Made by a program: the position numbers and the translations under genes. Under the pieces are notes generated by a model. The model saw nothing but the letters and a program-made list of their open reading frames with translations, made no database searches and was not told the origin of the DNA. DNA of 64,000 bases from Mycobacterium sp. AZCC_0083. GTDB taxonomy: Bacteria > Actinomycetota > Actinomycetes > Mycobacteriales > Mycobacteriaceae. Positions 7,038-15,594 of this stretch are shown here, piece by piece; positions within the stretch are counted from its first letter, which is position 1; each line of letters opens with the position of its first letter. The DNA is taken from NCBI RefSeq assembly GCF_014202335.1, contig NZ_JACHGP010000012.1, positions 186,001 to 250,000 of the forward strand. The letters are read 5' to 3'.

Positions 7038-8498
7038 TCAGTAGCGGTAGTGCTCGGGCTTGTACGGGCCGTCGACGTCGACGTTGATGTACTCGGCCTG
7101 CTCCTTGGTGAGCCGCGTCAGCGATCCACCGAGGGCCTCGACGTGGATCTTGGCGACCTTCTCGTCGAGGTGCTTGGCCAGGCGGTAGACCTCGTTGTCG
7201 TACTCGTCGTTCTTGGTCCACAGCTCGATCTGCGCGATCACCTGGTTGGAGAAGCTGTTGCTCATCACGAACGACGGGTGCCCGGTCGCGTTGCCGAGGT
7301 TCAGCAGACGCCCCTCGGACAACACGATGATGGAATGTCCGTCCTCGAAGACGAATTCGTCGACCTGCGGCTTGATGTTGATCCGACGAATCTTGGGATC
7401 CTTCTCCAAACGCGCCATCTCGATCTCGTCGTCGAAGTGCCCGATGTTGCCCAGGATCGCCTGGTGCTTCATCGCCTTCATGTGCTCGAGGGTGATGATG
7501 CCCTGGTTGCCGGTCGCGGTGATGACGATGTCGGCCCAGCCGATGGCCTGCTCGACCGTCTTGACCTCGAAACCGTCCATCAGCGCCTGCAGCGCGTTGA
7601 TCGGATCGATCTCGGTCACCGCGACACGCGCACCCTGCGCCTTGAGCGCCTCGGCGCAGCCCTTGCCGACGTCGCCGTAGCCGCAGACCAGAGCGGCCTT
7701 GCCGCCGATCAGGACATCGGTGCCGCGGTTGATGCCGTCGATCAGCGAGTGCCGGGTGCCGTACTTGTTGTCGAACTTGCTCTTGGTCACCGAGTCGTTG
7801 ACGTTGATCGCGGGGAACGCCAGCTCGCCGGCAGCGGCGAACTGGTAGAGCCGCAGCACACCGGTGGTGGTCTCTTCGGTGACGCCCTGGACGGACTCGG
7901 CGATCTTGGTCCACTTGGTCTTGTCGGTCTCGAAGCGCGCCCGGACCAGCGCCAGGAACACCTTCCACTCGTCGGAGTCGTCGTCCTCGGTGGGAGGCAC
8001 GACGCCGGCCTTCTCGTACTGCGCGCCACGCAACACCAGCATGGTGGCGTCACCGCCATCGTCGAGGATCATGTTCGCCGGCTCACCCGGCCAGGTGAGC
8101 ATCTGCTCGGCGGCCCACCAGTAGTCCTCGAGGCTTTCGCCCTTCCACGCGAACACCGGGACGCCCTTGGGCTCCTCGACTGTGCCGTGCGGGCCGACGA
8201 CCGTCGCGGCGGCGGCGTGGTCCTGGGTGGAGAAGATGTTGCACGACGCCCAGCGCACCTCGGCACCGAGTGAAACGAGCGTCTCGATGAGCACCGCGGT
8301 CTGGATGGTCATGTGCAGCGACCCGGAGACGCGCGCGCCCTTGAGCGGCAGCACGTCGGCGTACTCGCGACGCAGCGTCATCAGACCTGGCATCTCGTGC
8401 TCGGCCAGCCGGATCTCCTTGCGGCCGAACTCGGCCAGCGACAGATCCGCAACCTTGAAGTCGATGCCGTTGCGGACATCCGCCTTCAGCTCAGTCAT
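7038..8498 (-). CDS. sahH: S-adenosylhomocysteine hydrolase
   Basis: This 486-residue enzyme splits S-adenosylhomocysteine into adenosine and homocysteine, clearing the inhibitor left by methyltransferases. The whole protein matches the family: an N-terminal substrate domain with HMTIQTAVLIETL, the NAD-binding GYGDVGKGCA motif, NDSVTKSKFDNKYG with the catalytic Lys, and the C-terminal HLDEKVAKIHVEALGG and PDHYRY-like tail (here PEHYRY) that reaches the partner subunit. The roughly 40-residue insert typical of mycobacterial and plant-type SahH is present (PTEDDDSDEWKVFLALVRA). It is cytoplasmic and tetrameric in the family. It lies downstream of the alkB-rubA-rubB-tetR operon with a 108-nt gap. 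Confidence 0.97.
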   Translation of the reverse strand: MTELKADVRNGIDFKVADLSLAEFGRKEIRLAEHEMPGLMTLRREYADVLPLKGARVSGSLHMTIQTAVLIETLVSLGAEVRWASCNIFSTQDHAAAATVVGPHGTVEEPKGVPVFAWKGESLEDYWWAAEQMLTWPGEPANMILDDGGDATMLVLRGAQYEKAGVVPPTEDDDSDEWKVFLALVRARFETDKTKWTKIAESVQGVTEETTTGVLRLYQFAAAGELAFPAINVNDSVTKSKFDNKYGTRHSLIDGINRGTDVLIGGKAALVCGYGDVGKGCAEALKAQGARVAVTEIDPINALQALMDGFEVKTVEQAIGWADIVITATGNQGIITLEHMKAMKHQAILGNIGHFDDEIEMARLEKDPKIRRINIKPQVDEFVFEDGHSIIVLSEGRLLNLGNATGHPSFVMSNSFSNQVIAQIELWTKNDEYDNEVYRLAKHLDEKVAKIHVEALGGSLTRLTKEQAEYINVDVDGPYKPEHYRY

Positions 8499-8606
8499 GT
8501 AGAGCCCCTATTCATTCGTAATTTGTTGCCCGTGAGCGCACAGGTTTGCGCCGGCGACACCCTCAGCCTGCGGGCTCGCGGGACAGGCGCTCAGGCGCTC
8601 TGACAG

Positions 8607-9275
8607 CTAGGGGGTATCCACAACACCGTAGCGTTCGGCGAACGGCGTCATCAATCGGGCCAGATCTCGGGCTACGTCGTGGTCGGCTTCTGGCGGCATG
8701 GAGACATAACTCATCGCCAGCCGCACGATGGCCCTGGCCAGCACTCCGGCGTCCTCTTCGCTGGCGCGCACCCAGCTCGACGTCAGCGTCGTCGTCAGGC
8801 GCTGCGAGCACCTGGAGATGATCGGCGCACTGTCCGTGGTGATGATCTGCAGCAGGTCGGGCTTGGCACCGCCGGTCAGCAGCGAGATGACGAGCGGATC
8901 GGACGCCGACTCCACGAAGAAGGCGCGGAACCCGTCCAGGAAGGCCTGGTAGATGTTGCCGACGTTGCCCTCGATGGCCTCGGCGACGGCGTCGACCAGC
9001 CGGTCGGCCAATCGCAGCGCGTACCCCTCGGCGAGGCCCTGGCGCGATCCGAACTCGTTGTAGATGGTCTGCCTGCTGATGCCTGCCGCCCTTGCGACGT
9101 CCGACAGCGTGATCGACGACCAGTCCCGGGTCACCAGCATGTCCCGCATGCCATCGAGGATCGAGTGACGCAGCAGGACCCGCGACGCCTCGGCGAACGG
9201 GACCCGTTGCGCCGACCCGCCCCCGGTCGGGGCGCCTCTGATTGGCTCCGGCATACGGGCGACACTAATCGTCAC
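8607..9275 (-). CDS. TetR-family regulator of the alkane hydroxylase operon
   Basis: I chose GTG at 9275 because it forms a GTGA overlap with the rubB stop; an in-frame ATG lies at 9254. The product has 222 residues. The helix-turn-helix is clear: ITLSDVARAAGISRQTIYNEFGSRQGL. The C-terminal half is the helical ligand-binding domain (residues about 90-215). It corresponds to Rv3249c. It is the last gene of the alkB-rubA-rubB operon, so it probably controls that operon in response to an alkane or fatty acid. The operator was not identified with confidence. Confidence 0.9.
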   Translation of the reverse strand: MTISVARMPEPIRGAPTGGGSAQRVPFAEASRVLLRHSILDGMRDMLVTRDWSSITLSDVARAAGISRQTIYNEFGSRQGLAEGYALRLADRLVDAVAEAIEGNVGNIYQAFLDGFRAFFVESASDPLVISLLTGGAKPDLLQIITTDSAPIISRCSQRLTTTLTSSWVRASEEDAGVLARAIVRLAMSYVSMPPEADHDVARDLARLMTPFAERYGVVDTP

Positions 9276-9457
9276 GGCCGGGCAACCTCGACCATCTCGA
9301 AGTCCGACTTGGCCGCGCCGCAGTCCGGGCAGCTCCAGCCTTCCGGGATGTCGTCCCAACGGGTGCCGGGTGCAATGCCGTCCTCGGGCCATCCCTTCTC
9401 CTCGTCGTACTCGAATCCACATTGCACGCACACGAACAGCTTGTATGCCTCACTCAT
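9272..9457 (-). CDS. rubB: Rubredoxin B
   Basis: A 61-residue rubredoxin with two iron-binding CxxC pairs: CVQCGFEYDEEKGWPEDGI and CPDCG. It passes electrons to the AlkB alkane hydroxylase. The family length is 55-60 residues and the whole protein is a single rubredoxin fold. Its ATG overlaps the rubA stop by 4 nt and its stop overlaps the tetR start by 4 nt, so the genes are translated as a unit. It corresponds to Rv3250c. Confidence 0.95.
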   Translation of the reverse strand: MSEAYKLFVCVQCGFEYDEEKGWPEDGIAPGTRWDDIPEGWSCPDCGAAKSDFEMVEVARP

Positions 9458-9627
9458 TTCTTCACTCCCATCTCGTCGAAGTCGATCTTCTCGCGTACTG
9501 CACAGTCAGGGCAGCACCAGTCGTCGGGCACGTCGTCCCACTTGGTCCCTGCCGGAAATCCTTCGCGTGGTGCACCCTTCGCCTCGTCGTAGACATAGTC
9601 ACAGCCGGGGCACTTGAAGGCGCTCAT
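9454..9627 (-). CDS. rubA: Rubredoxin A
   Basis: A 57-residue rubredoxin with CPGCDYVYDEAKGAPREGF and CCPDC as the two iron-ligand pairs. ATG at 9627 overlaps the alkB stop by 4 nt. It corresponds to Rv3251c. Having two rubredoxins behind alkB is the usual layout in alkane-using actinobacteria, where normally only one class (AlkG2-type) supports hydroxylation. Which one does so here cannot be told from the sequence alone. Confidence 0.95.
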   Translation of the reverse strand: MSAFKCPGCDYVYDEAKGAPREGFPAGTKWDDVPDDWCCPDCAVREKIDFDEMGVKK

Positions 9628-10853
9628 GCTTGCACTCCATACTTGGCGAGCACTTTGTCGCGCATCCTTGGGTGGATGTTGACCCGCGTGATGTCGCCCT
9701 CGTAGTGCGCGACGACGCGGTGGTCCATCACCTTGCGCCACAGCGGCGGGAAGTAGGTGAGCCCGATCATCGACGCATACCCGCTGGGCAGGCACGGCGC
9801 GGTGTCCATGCTCCGCAGCGTCTGGTAGCGACGCGTCGGGTTGGCGTGGTGATCGCTGTGCCGCTGCAGGTGGTAGAGGAACAGGTTGGTCACGATGTGG
9901 TCGGAGTTCCAGCTGTGTTCGGGCGCGCATCGCTCGTAGCGTCCGCTGGGGGTCTTCTGCCGGAGAAGTCCGTAGTGCTCGAGGTAGTTGACGGTCTCCA
10001 GGAGCGTGAACCCGAAGACGGCCGAGATCACCACGTACGGGATCAGCGCGACGCCGAAGATCGCGATGAGCGCGCCGTACAGCACCGCCGACATCGCCCA
10101 CGCGTTGAGCACGTCGTTGGACCAGTGCCACGGACTCTTGTCGAGCCTGCGCAGCCGCGCTGCCTCGAGTTCCCACGACGACTTCAGGCTGCCCCAGACG
10201 CTGCGCGGCAGGAATTCCCAGAACGTTTCGCCGAAGCGGGCCGACGCGGGATCCTCCGGGGTGGCAACGCGCACGTGGTGGCCGCGGTTGTGCTCGATGT
10301 AGAAGTGGCCGTACAGGGTCTGGGCCAGGGTGATCTTGGCCAGCCAGCGTTCCAGCTCGTCCTTCTTGTGGCCCATCTCGTGCGCGGTGTTGATGCCCAC
10401 CCCGCCGAGCATGCCCACCGACAGCGCAAGACCGATCTTGGCGACCCAGTTCAGGCCCCCGTCGAAGCCCAGCCAGCTCAGATCCGACGCCGTGAACAGG
10501 TAGGCGCCGAAGATCACGCTCGCGTACTGGAACGGGATGTAGATGTAGGTGCAGTACCGGTAGTACTCGTCGTTCTCCAGCCGCTCCATCACCTCATCGG
10601 GCGGGTTCTGGCCGTCGGGACCGAACCGCAGGTCCAGGACGGGCAGCAGCACATAGAGCAGGATCGGGCCGATCCAGAACGGCACCTGCGCGGCGGCGTG
10701 CCAGCCCCACTGGTTGAACGCCCACACCAGCGGCAGCACCACGAACAGCGCCGTCGGCGCGATCAGGCCCATCAGCCACAGGTACCGCTTCTTGTCGCGC
10801 CATTGGTCGACCGGGGCCACGGACCCCGATACCTCCGAAAGATCTGATGCCAT
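9624..10853 (-). CDS. alkB: Alkane 1-monooxygenase
   Basis: This 409-residue membrane di-iron enzyme puts oxygen on the terminal carbon of alkanes, using electrons from rubredoxin. The His clusters that bind iron are visible: HEMGHKK, EHNRGHHVRVATPEDPASAR, the NYLEHYGL segment and LQRHSDHHANPTRRYQ. Several membrane helices lie in the N-terminal half (LMGLIAPTALFVVLPLVWA, WIGPILLYVLLPVLDL, IGLALSVGMLGGVGI). The start has a strong AGGAGG site just upstream (10863-10868). It is first in the alkB-rubA-rubB-tetR operon and corresponds to Rv3252c. Confidence 0.96.
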   Translation of the reverse strand: MASDLSEVSGSVAPVDQWRDKKRYLWLMGLIAPTALFVVLPLVWAFNQWGWHAAAQVPFWIGPILLYVLLPVLDLRFGPDGQNPPDEVMERLENDEYYRYCTYIYIPFQYASVIFGAYLFTASDLSWLGFDGGLNWVAKIGLALSVGMLGGVGINTAHEMGHKKDELERWLAKITLAQTLYGHFYIEHNRGHHVRVATPEDPASARFGETFWEFLPRSVWGSLKSSWELEAARLRRLDKSPWHWSNDVLNAWAMSAVLYGALIAIFGVALIPYVVISAVFGFTLLETVNYLEHYGLLRQKTPSGRYERCAPEHSWNSDHIVTNLFLYHLQRHSDHHANPTRRYQTLRSMDTAPCLPSGYASMIGLTYFPPLWRKVMDHRVVAHYEGDITRVNIHPRMRDKVLAKYGVQA

Positions 10854-10920
10854 CTCTGGCCACCTCCTACGAGAGCTGCGTCACTGTCCCGTTTGACGAT
10901 AGCGACTGTTTTGTCCGCTG

Positions 10921-10948
10921 TCTATACACAGATCCACCTTTTGTAAAA
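10921..10948 (-). promoter_or_regulatory. Candidate alkB promoter
   Basis: Read on the minus strand, TTTTAC (10948-10943) and TATAGA (10926-10921) are spaced by 16 nt, close to a sigma-70-type -35/-10 pair. They lie about 70 nt before the alkB start, in an AT-rich patch of the divergent 163-nt gap. No convincing palindromic TetR operator was found nearby. Confidence 0.35.
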
Positions 10949-11016
10949 TAGGACGGTTTCATGACCCTCCTGCAGAAGTGGGCGTGCGGCGAAGGCCGCC
11001 CGGTAGCGTCCAGCCG

Positions 11017-12396
11017 ATGGTGCGGGAACACGCTGTCGTCATCGGCGCGAGCATCGCGGGCATGTGCGCGGCTCGCGTGCTGTCGGACCACTACGCCAAG
11101 GTGACGGTCTTCGAACGCGACGACCTTCCCGACCAGCCGGCCAACCGGCCCGCGGTGCCACAGGGCAAGCACGTCCACCTGTTGATGGCGCGCGGCGCCG
11201 CCGAGTTCGAGGGGTTGTTTCCCGGTCTGCTCGACGACATGGTGGCCGCGGGGGTGCCCGTCCTGGAGAACCGGCCCGACTGCATCCACTTCGGCGCGGC
11301 AGGCCACGTCCTTGGCACCCAGGCCACGCTGCGTGACGAGTTCACCGCCTACGTGCCGAGTCGGCCGCACCTGGAATGGCAGATCAGGCGCCGCGCGTTG
11401 GCACTCCCGAACGTCGAGTTGGTGCGGCGCGGCATCGCCCAACCCCAGTACGACCCGGCCGAGGAACGCGTGACGGGCGTGCTGCTCGATGCAGACGACA
11501 CGAATGCGATCGAAGCCGATCTGGTCGTCGACGCGACCGGACGTGGCACCCGCCTGCCAGTGTGGTTGGAGCAGTGGGGATTCGACAGGCCGACCGAGGA
11601 CACCGTCGAGGTCGGCATCGGTTACGCCACCCATCAGATCCGCATCCCCGACGGCCTGATCGAGGAGAAGGTGATCGTCGCAGGAGCCTGCCACGACCAG
11701 CCGCTCGGCCTCGGCATGCTGTTCTACGAGGACGGCAACTGGGGCCTGACGACGTACGGCACCGCGAAAGTCGAACCACCGCAGAACTTCCCGCAGATGT
11801 GCGCGCTGGCGGAACAGATCCTGCCCGCCCACATCAGCGCGGCGGTGCGCAAGGGCGAACCGATCGGGGACGTGGCGTTCCACAAGTACCCGACCAGTCG
11901 ATGGCGACGCTACGACAAGATGAACCGCTTCCCGACCGGCATCATCCCGTTCGGCGACGCCGTGGTGAGCTTCAACCCGACGTTCGGACAGGGCATGACG
12001 ATGTCGTCGATCCAGGCGGGCAACCTCGGCGAGGTGCTTCGATCCGGCGATCCCGACATTGCGGGCAGGCTGGCGCAGGCGACGGCGAAGACCACCTGGC
12101 CGGTGTGGATGATGACCGCCATCGGCGACCTGAGCCTGCACAACGCCACGGGTGAGGCTCGGTGGTGGTTCCGGCCCGTCGGTGACCTCTTCGACCAGTT
12201 CCTCGGGGCCGCAGAGACCGATCCCGTTCTCGCCGAATGGTTTCTACGTCGCTTCAGCCTGCTGGACAGCCTCTGGATGGTTCCGTCGGGACGGTTGATC
12301 GGGCGCACCATCCGGCACAACGCGCGACTCTGGTGGACCGAGAAGCGCGCTGCTAGCCGGTCAAGGCGCGATCGAGATCGGGTTCCAAGTAGATGA
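11017..12396 (+). CDS. FAD-dependent monooxygenase-like oxidoreductase
   Basis: ATG at 11017 is chosen over the in-frame GTG at 10978 because the FAD-binding motif VVIGASIAGM begins only 6 residues after it. The 459-residue protein has an N-terminal Rossmann fold (residues 5-35, ending in VTVFERDDLP), a DLVVDATGRGTRLP motif near residue 180 and a GDAVVSFNPTFGQGMTMS motif near residue 315, as in the PHBH/squalene-epoxidase group. It corresponds to Rv3254 and stands divergent from alkB. The substrate is unknown. Its 3' end overlaps the end of the convergent cation-efflux gene by 44 nt. Confidence 0.85.
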   Translation: MVREHAVVIGASIAGMCAARVLSDHYAKVTVFERDDLPDQPANRPAVPQGKHVHLLMARGAAEFEGLFPGLLDDMVAAGVPVLENRPDCIHFGAAGHVLGTQATLRDEFTAYVPSRPHLEWQIRRRALALPNVELVRRGIAQPQYDPAEERVTGVLLDADDTNAIEADLVVDATGRGTRLPVWLEQWGFDRPTEDTVEVGIGYATHQIRIPDGLIEEKVIVAGACHDQPLGLGMLFYEDGNWGLTTYGTAKVEPPQNFPQMCALAEQILPAHISAAVRKGEPIGDVAFHKYPTSRWRRYDKMNRFPTGIIPFGDAVVSFNPTFGQGMTMSSIQAGNLGEVLRSGDPDIAGRLAQATAKTTWPVWMMTAIGDLSLHNATGEARWWFRPVGDLFDQFLGAAETDPVLAEWFLRRFSLLDSLWMVPSGRLIGRTIRHNARLWWTEKRAASRSRRDRDRVPSR

Positions 12397-13273
12397 CCCG
12401 CGCCGCGGGTACCGCGGCACGCACGGCCGACTCGGCGGCGTCGATGGTGGCGGCGACCGTGGCCAGATCGGTGTCGGCAGCCAGTGCGATCTTTGCGCCA
12501 ACCAACAGCTCGTCGGGTCCGAGGTACTGCGTGCGGATGTGAATCAGGCGGTCGACGTTCGGGGTCTGCTCCAGCGCCGCTCGAATCGCCTTGTCCTCCT
12601 GGCTGGTTGCGCCTTCACCGATGAGCAGGCTGTGCATCTCGATCATCAGGATGACGGCGATGATGCCGAGCAGAACACCGATCGCCATGGTGCCGATGCC
12701 GTCCCACACCGGGTCGCCGGTCAGCATCGACAGCCCAACGCCGCCCAGCGCGAGCGCCAGCCCGATCAACGCGCCGGTATCCTCCAGCAGCACCACCGGT
12801 AACTCGGGATTGCGCGACGTCCGGATGAAGTGCCACCAGCTGGCCGACCCCTTGAGCGGTCGTGACTCCACCGCTGCGGTGCGAAAGCTGTAGGACTCCA
12901 AGCAGATTGCGACCAGCAGGATGGCCATCGCCACCACTGGTGACGTCAACTCCTCCGGGTGGCTGATCTTGTGGTAGCCCTCGTAGAGCGCGAACACCGA
13001 ACCGAGCGTGAACAGCACCAGCGCCACGACGAACGAGTAGAAGTACCGGCTGCGGCCGTAGCCGAACGGATGCAGGTCGTCTGCCTCCTTTCGCGCTTGC
13101 CGCTGCCCGAACAGCAACAGGCCCTGGTTGGAGGTGTCGGCAACGGAGTGCACCGACTCGGCCAACATCGAGGAACTGCCCGTGATGATGAAGCCGACGA
13201 ACTTCGCGACGGCGATGCCGGCGTTCGCCAGCAGTGCGGCAATGATTGCCCTGGTACTGCCGGCCGTCGACAT
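12353..13273 (-). CDS. Cation diffusion facilitator transporter
   Basis: ATG at 13273 gives 306 residues and puts the first membrane helix directly at the N-terminus (IIAALLANAGIAVAKFVGFII). The family signature SSSMLAESVHSVADTSNQGLL holds the His and Asp metal ligands (HSVAD), and a second set follows in LLEDTGALIGL. Six membrane helices are followed by a cytoplasmic domain of about 90 residues (ALEQTPNVDRLIHIRTQYL). The metal is probably zinc or another divalent ion, driven by proton exchange. The gene is 8 nt upstream of manA but has no clear pathway link to it. Confidence 0.88.
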   Translation of the reverse strand: MSTAGSTRAIIAALLANAGIAVAKFVGFIITGSSSMLAESVHSVADTSNQGLLLFGQRQARKEADDLHPFGYGRSRYFYSFVVALVLFTLGSVFALYEGYHKISHPEELTSPVVAMAILLVAICLESYSFRTAAVESRPLKGSASWWHFIRTSRNPELPVVLLEDTGALIGLALALGGVGLSMLTGDPVWDGIGTMAIGVLLGIIAVILMIEMHSLLIGEGATSQEDKAIRAALEQTPNVDRLIHIRTQYLGPDELLVGAKIALAADTDLATVAATIDAAESAVRAAVPAARVIYLEPDLDRALTG

Positions 13274-13281
13274 CGTGCCCC

Positions 13282-14508
13282 CTAGATACCCACCGTGGCG
13301 CGGAACAGCTTCGTCGGCTGTTCGGCGACGAGCCGGATGGGCCCGTCGTCGGCCGCAACCCAGGCGGCCGCACCCTTCTCGATCCGCAACACGCTGGACT
13401 TGGCGTGCACCGTCACGGCGCCCTCGGTGCACAGCAGGATCTGCGGTCCGTCGTGGCGCGCGGGCGCGTCGACCTCGTGGCCCAAGTGGTCGCTATCCAG
13501 ATGCAGTACCGATACCGCGAACTCCGGTGCAGGCGTGCGGTAGACGAGTTCGATTCCGTCTCCGACGGCCTCGGGGCGAATGTGGGACTCATCCGTCGGG
13601 GTGAAGTCCAGCACCCGCAGCAACTCGGGCACGTCGACGTGCTTGGGCGTCAACCCGCCACGCAATACGTTGTCGGAGTTGGCCATTACCTCGAAGCCAA
13701 CCCCGTGCAGGTAGGCGTGCAGATTTCCGGCGGGCAGGTAGATGCCCTCGCCGGGCTTCAAGGTGATGCGGTTGAGCAGCAAGGCGGCGAGTACGCCCGC
13801 ATCGCCTGGATAGCGCTCACCGAGCTCCAGCACGGTCTTGGCTTCGGCTGCGAATCGCGTTTCGCCCGAACGGAGGTAGTTCACCGCACCGTCGAGCACG
13901 GCGGGCACCAGCACGTCGAGGTCGGGCTGGGGTGCGGTGATCCAGGTGGTGAACAGCGCCCGCAGTCCGTCGGCCTCGGACTGTCCGGACAGCAGGTCGA
14001 TGAACGAGTCGAGGTCGGACACGGCCAGCGCGCGCATCAACTCGACGCTGCGTGCTGCCGGCCGGAATCCGGCAAGGGCCTCGAACGGGCCGAGCGCCAC
14101 GATGAGCTCGGGTTTGTGGCTGCGGTCGCGGTAGTTGCGCGTCGGCGCCGTCACCGGGATCTTGAGACGGTCCTCGCGGGTGAAGCCCTCGAGCGCCTGC
14201 TCCGCGCTCGGATGCGCCTGCAGCGAGAGCGGTTCGTCGGCTGCCAGCACCTTGGCCAGGAAGGGCAATGCGTCGCCGAAGCGCTCCCTGGTGGCCGCGC
14301 CCAACTGCCCCTCGGGATCAGCCTTGATGACGTCGAGCAGCGATTGCTCACCGCTGTCCGTCTCGAGCCGAGCCGGACCGCCTGGGTGGGCACCGAACCA
14401 CAGCTCCGCTTCGGGATGCGCTGTCGGACTTGGTCGTCCAGTGAATTCGGCAATCGCAGTGCGCGACCCCCATGCGTAGGTCCGCACCGCACCGTGTAGC
14501 AGGTCCAC
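13282..14508 (-). CDS. manA: Mannose-6-phosphate isomerase, class I
   Basis: It interconverts fructose 6-phosphate and mannose 6-phosphate, the entry to GDP-mannose and so to mannosylated lipoglycans. The 408 residues match the family: PEAELWFGAHP, the zinc-binding LQAHPS segment, PGEGIYLPAGNLHAYLHGVGFEVMANSDNVLRGGLTPKHVD spread over residues 250-290, and a C-terminal jelly-roll (ILLCTEGAVTVHAK). GTG start at 14508. It sits 3 nt after the SIS-domain gene and continues the pmmA operon. It corresponds to Rv3255c. Confidence 0.95.
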   Translation of the reverse strand: MDLLHGAVRTYAWGSRTAIAEFTGRPSPTAHPEAELWFGAHPGGPARLETDSGEQSLLDVIKADPEGQLGAATRERFGDALPFLAKVLAADEPLSLQAHPSAEQALEGFTREDRLKIPVTAPTRNYRDRSHKPELIVALGPFEALAGFRPAARSVELMRALAVSDLDSFIDLLSGQSEADGLRALFTTWITAPQPDLDVLVPAVLDGAVNYLRSGETRFAAEAKTVLELGERYPGDAGVLAALLLNRITLKPGEGIYLPAGNLHAYLHGVGFEVMANSDNVLRGGLTPKHVDVPELLRVLDFTPTDESHIRPEAVGDGIELVYRTPAPEFAVSVLHLDSDHLGHEVDAPARHDGPQILLCTEGAVTVHAKSSVLRIEKGAAAWVAADDGPIRLVAEQPTKLFRATVGI

Positions 14509-14511
14509 TCG

Positions 14512-15594
14512 TTAACCTCGAACCAGTCGCAGGTAAACCGCTGTCATGTCCAACCGCACCGCCAACGTCGCCAACTGCTGCTCGAGGCGGCCGCCCTCCG
14601 GAGTCGCGACGTCGGGGACGTCCTTGGCGCTGACCACGTCGAGGCCGTCGTAGCCCGCCAACCTCGCCGCGATCGCAGGACGTTCGTCGTCCGCTGCGAG
14701 GACGACGGAACGAATCGCCGCGGGCAGTGGACCGTCGAGTTCCTCGTCGTGGAAGATCGACGTCTCGTAATAGGTTGCGGTCCTGGCGATTCCGCCGTGC
14801 AGGGCGACCACGAGGTCGGCGAGCCCGACGGCCGCCACGGGTTTGTGGCCAACCCGCAGCAGCACCGCCCCAGCATGCCTGGCGAGCGCCAACGTCGCCG
14901 GTTTGTCGCCGGCCAGCACGACGTCGCGCCCGGACATGCGGTCTGCGAGCGTCTTGGCGGGGTTGGTGAACAGCTCGCGGCCAGCGCTGTTGCGCAGCGC
15001 CTCGGCGTCCAGTTCGTCGGCCAGACCGGCGATGTCGATCTGCATCCCTGGATCCACCACGCTCAGGATGGCCAGGCCCGCGGAGAAGTAGCGGGCGAGC
15101 CCGAAGTCGTCGGGCACCCTCAGGCGCGGTTCGAGCACCACCGCGCGCCCGGCGGCGACTTCTTGAAGGGGACCCTCGTGCGGGGCCACCACGACCACGC
15201 GCGCGCCCCGCCGCGTCCCCGTCGCCGCGGCCGACACCAGCACCGGATCGACGGGATCGTCTCCGGACACGACCAGAACATCCAGCGCGCCGATCCAGGG
15301 CGGCACCTCTGGTGCAACGACGATCGGCGCCGCCGTCGACCCACCGAGGGCGGCAGCCAGCATCAGTCCGGCCGCCTCGGCCGCGCCGCGATTGGCCACC
15401 CAGATCACGGTGCGCGGCGGCAGGTCTGACCGCAGCGGCTCGAGAACGCCTTCGTCCAGCGCGGCGGCCATCGCGCGAACCTGGGCACCCGCCATCGACG
15501 CCGCCCGCAGCAGGCCCTCGCGATCGGCAGCGAGCAAACCCTCGGCGTCGTCGAGGTCGACGGTCGCCGATTGTGCGCGGGGGTCCGCGCTCAC
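14512..15594 (-). CDS. SIS-domain protein (TobH / phosphosugar isomerase-like)
   Basis: The GTG at 15594 forms a GTGA overlap with the pmmA stop and gives 360 residues, the length of its relatives. Longer frames upstream run antisense to pmmA and have biased composition. Two sugar-isomerase (SIS) halves are visible: VIWVANRGAAEAAGLMLAAAL with LDVLVVSGDDP in the first, and GRDVVLAGDKPATLALARHAG in the second. It corresponds to Rv3256c. Its place between pmmA and manA suggests a role in mannose phosphate metabolism, but no reaction is established for this group as far as I know. Confidence 0.85.
   Translation of the reverse strand: MSADPRAQSATVDLDDAEGLLAADREGLLRAASMAGAQVRAMAAALDEGVLEPLRSDLPPRTVIWVANRGAAEAAGLMLAAALGGSTAAPIVVAPEVPPWIGALDVLVVSGDDPVDPVLVSAAATGTRRGARVVVVAPHEGPLQEVAAGRAVVLEPRLRVPDDFGLARYFSAGLAILSVVDPGMQIDIAGLADELDAEALRNSAGRELFTNPAKTLADRMSGRDVVLAGDKPATLALARHAGAVLLRVGHKPVAAVGLADLVVALHGGIARTATYYETSIFHDEELDGPLPAAIRSVVLAADDERPAIAARLAGYDGLDVVSAKDVPDVATPEGGRLEQQLATLAVRLDMTAVYLRLVRG

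Noticed and set aside
6996..8273. 425-residue frame antisense to sahH
   Set aside because: A mirror of a GC-rich conserved gene with biased composition; no independent evidence.
9630..10847. 405-residue frame antisense to alkB
   Set aside because: Composition typical of a shadow frame; alkB has all its family motifs on the other strand.
10858..10925. Palindromic TetR operator in the alkB leader (GCGAC/GTCCGC)
   Set aside because: The arms match only with a gap; too weak to call.
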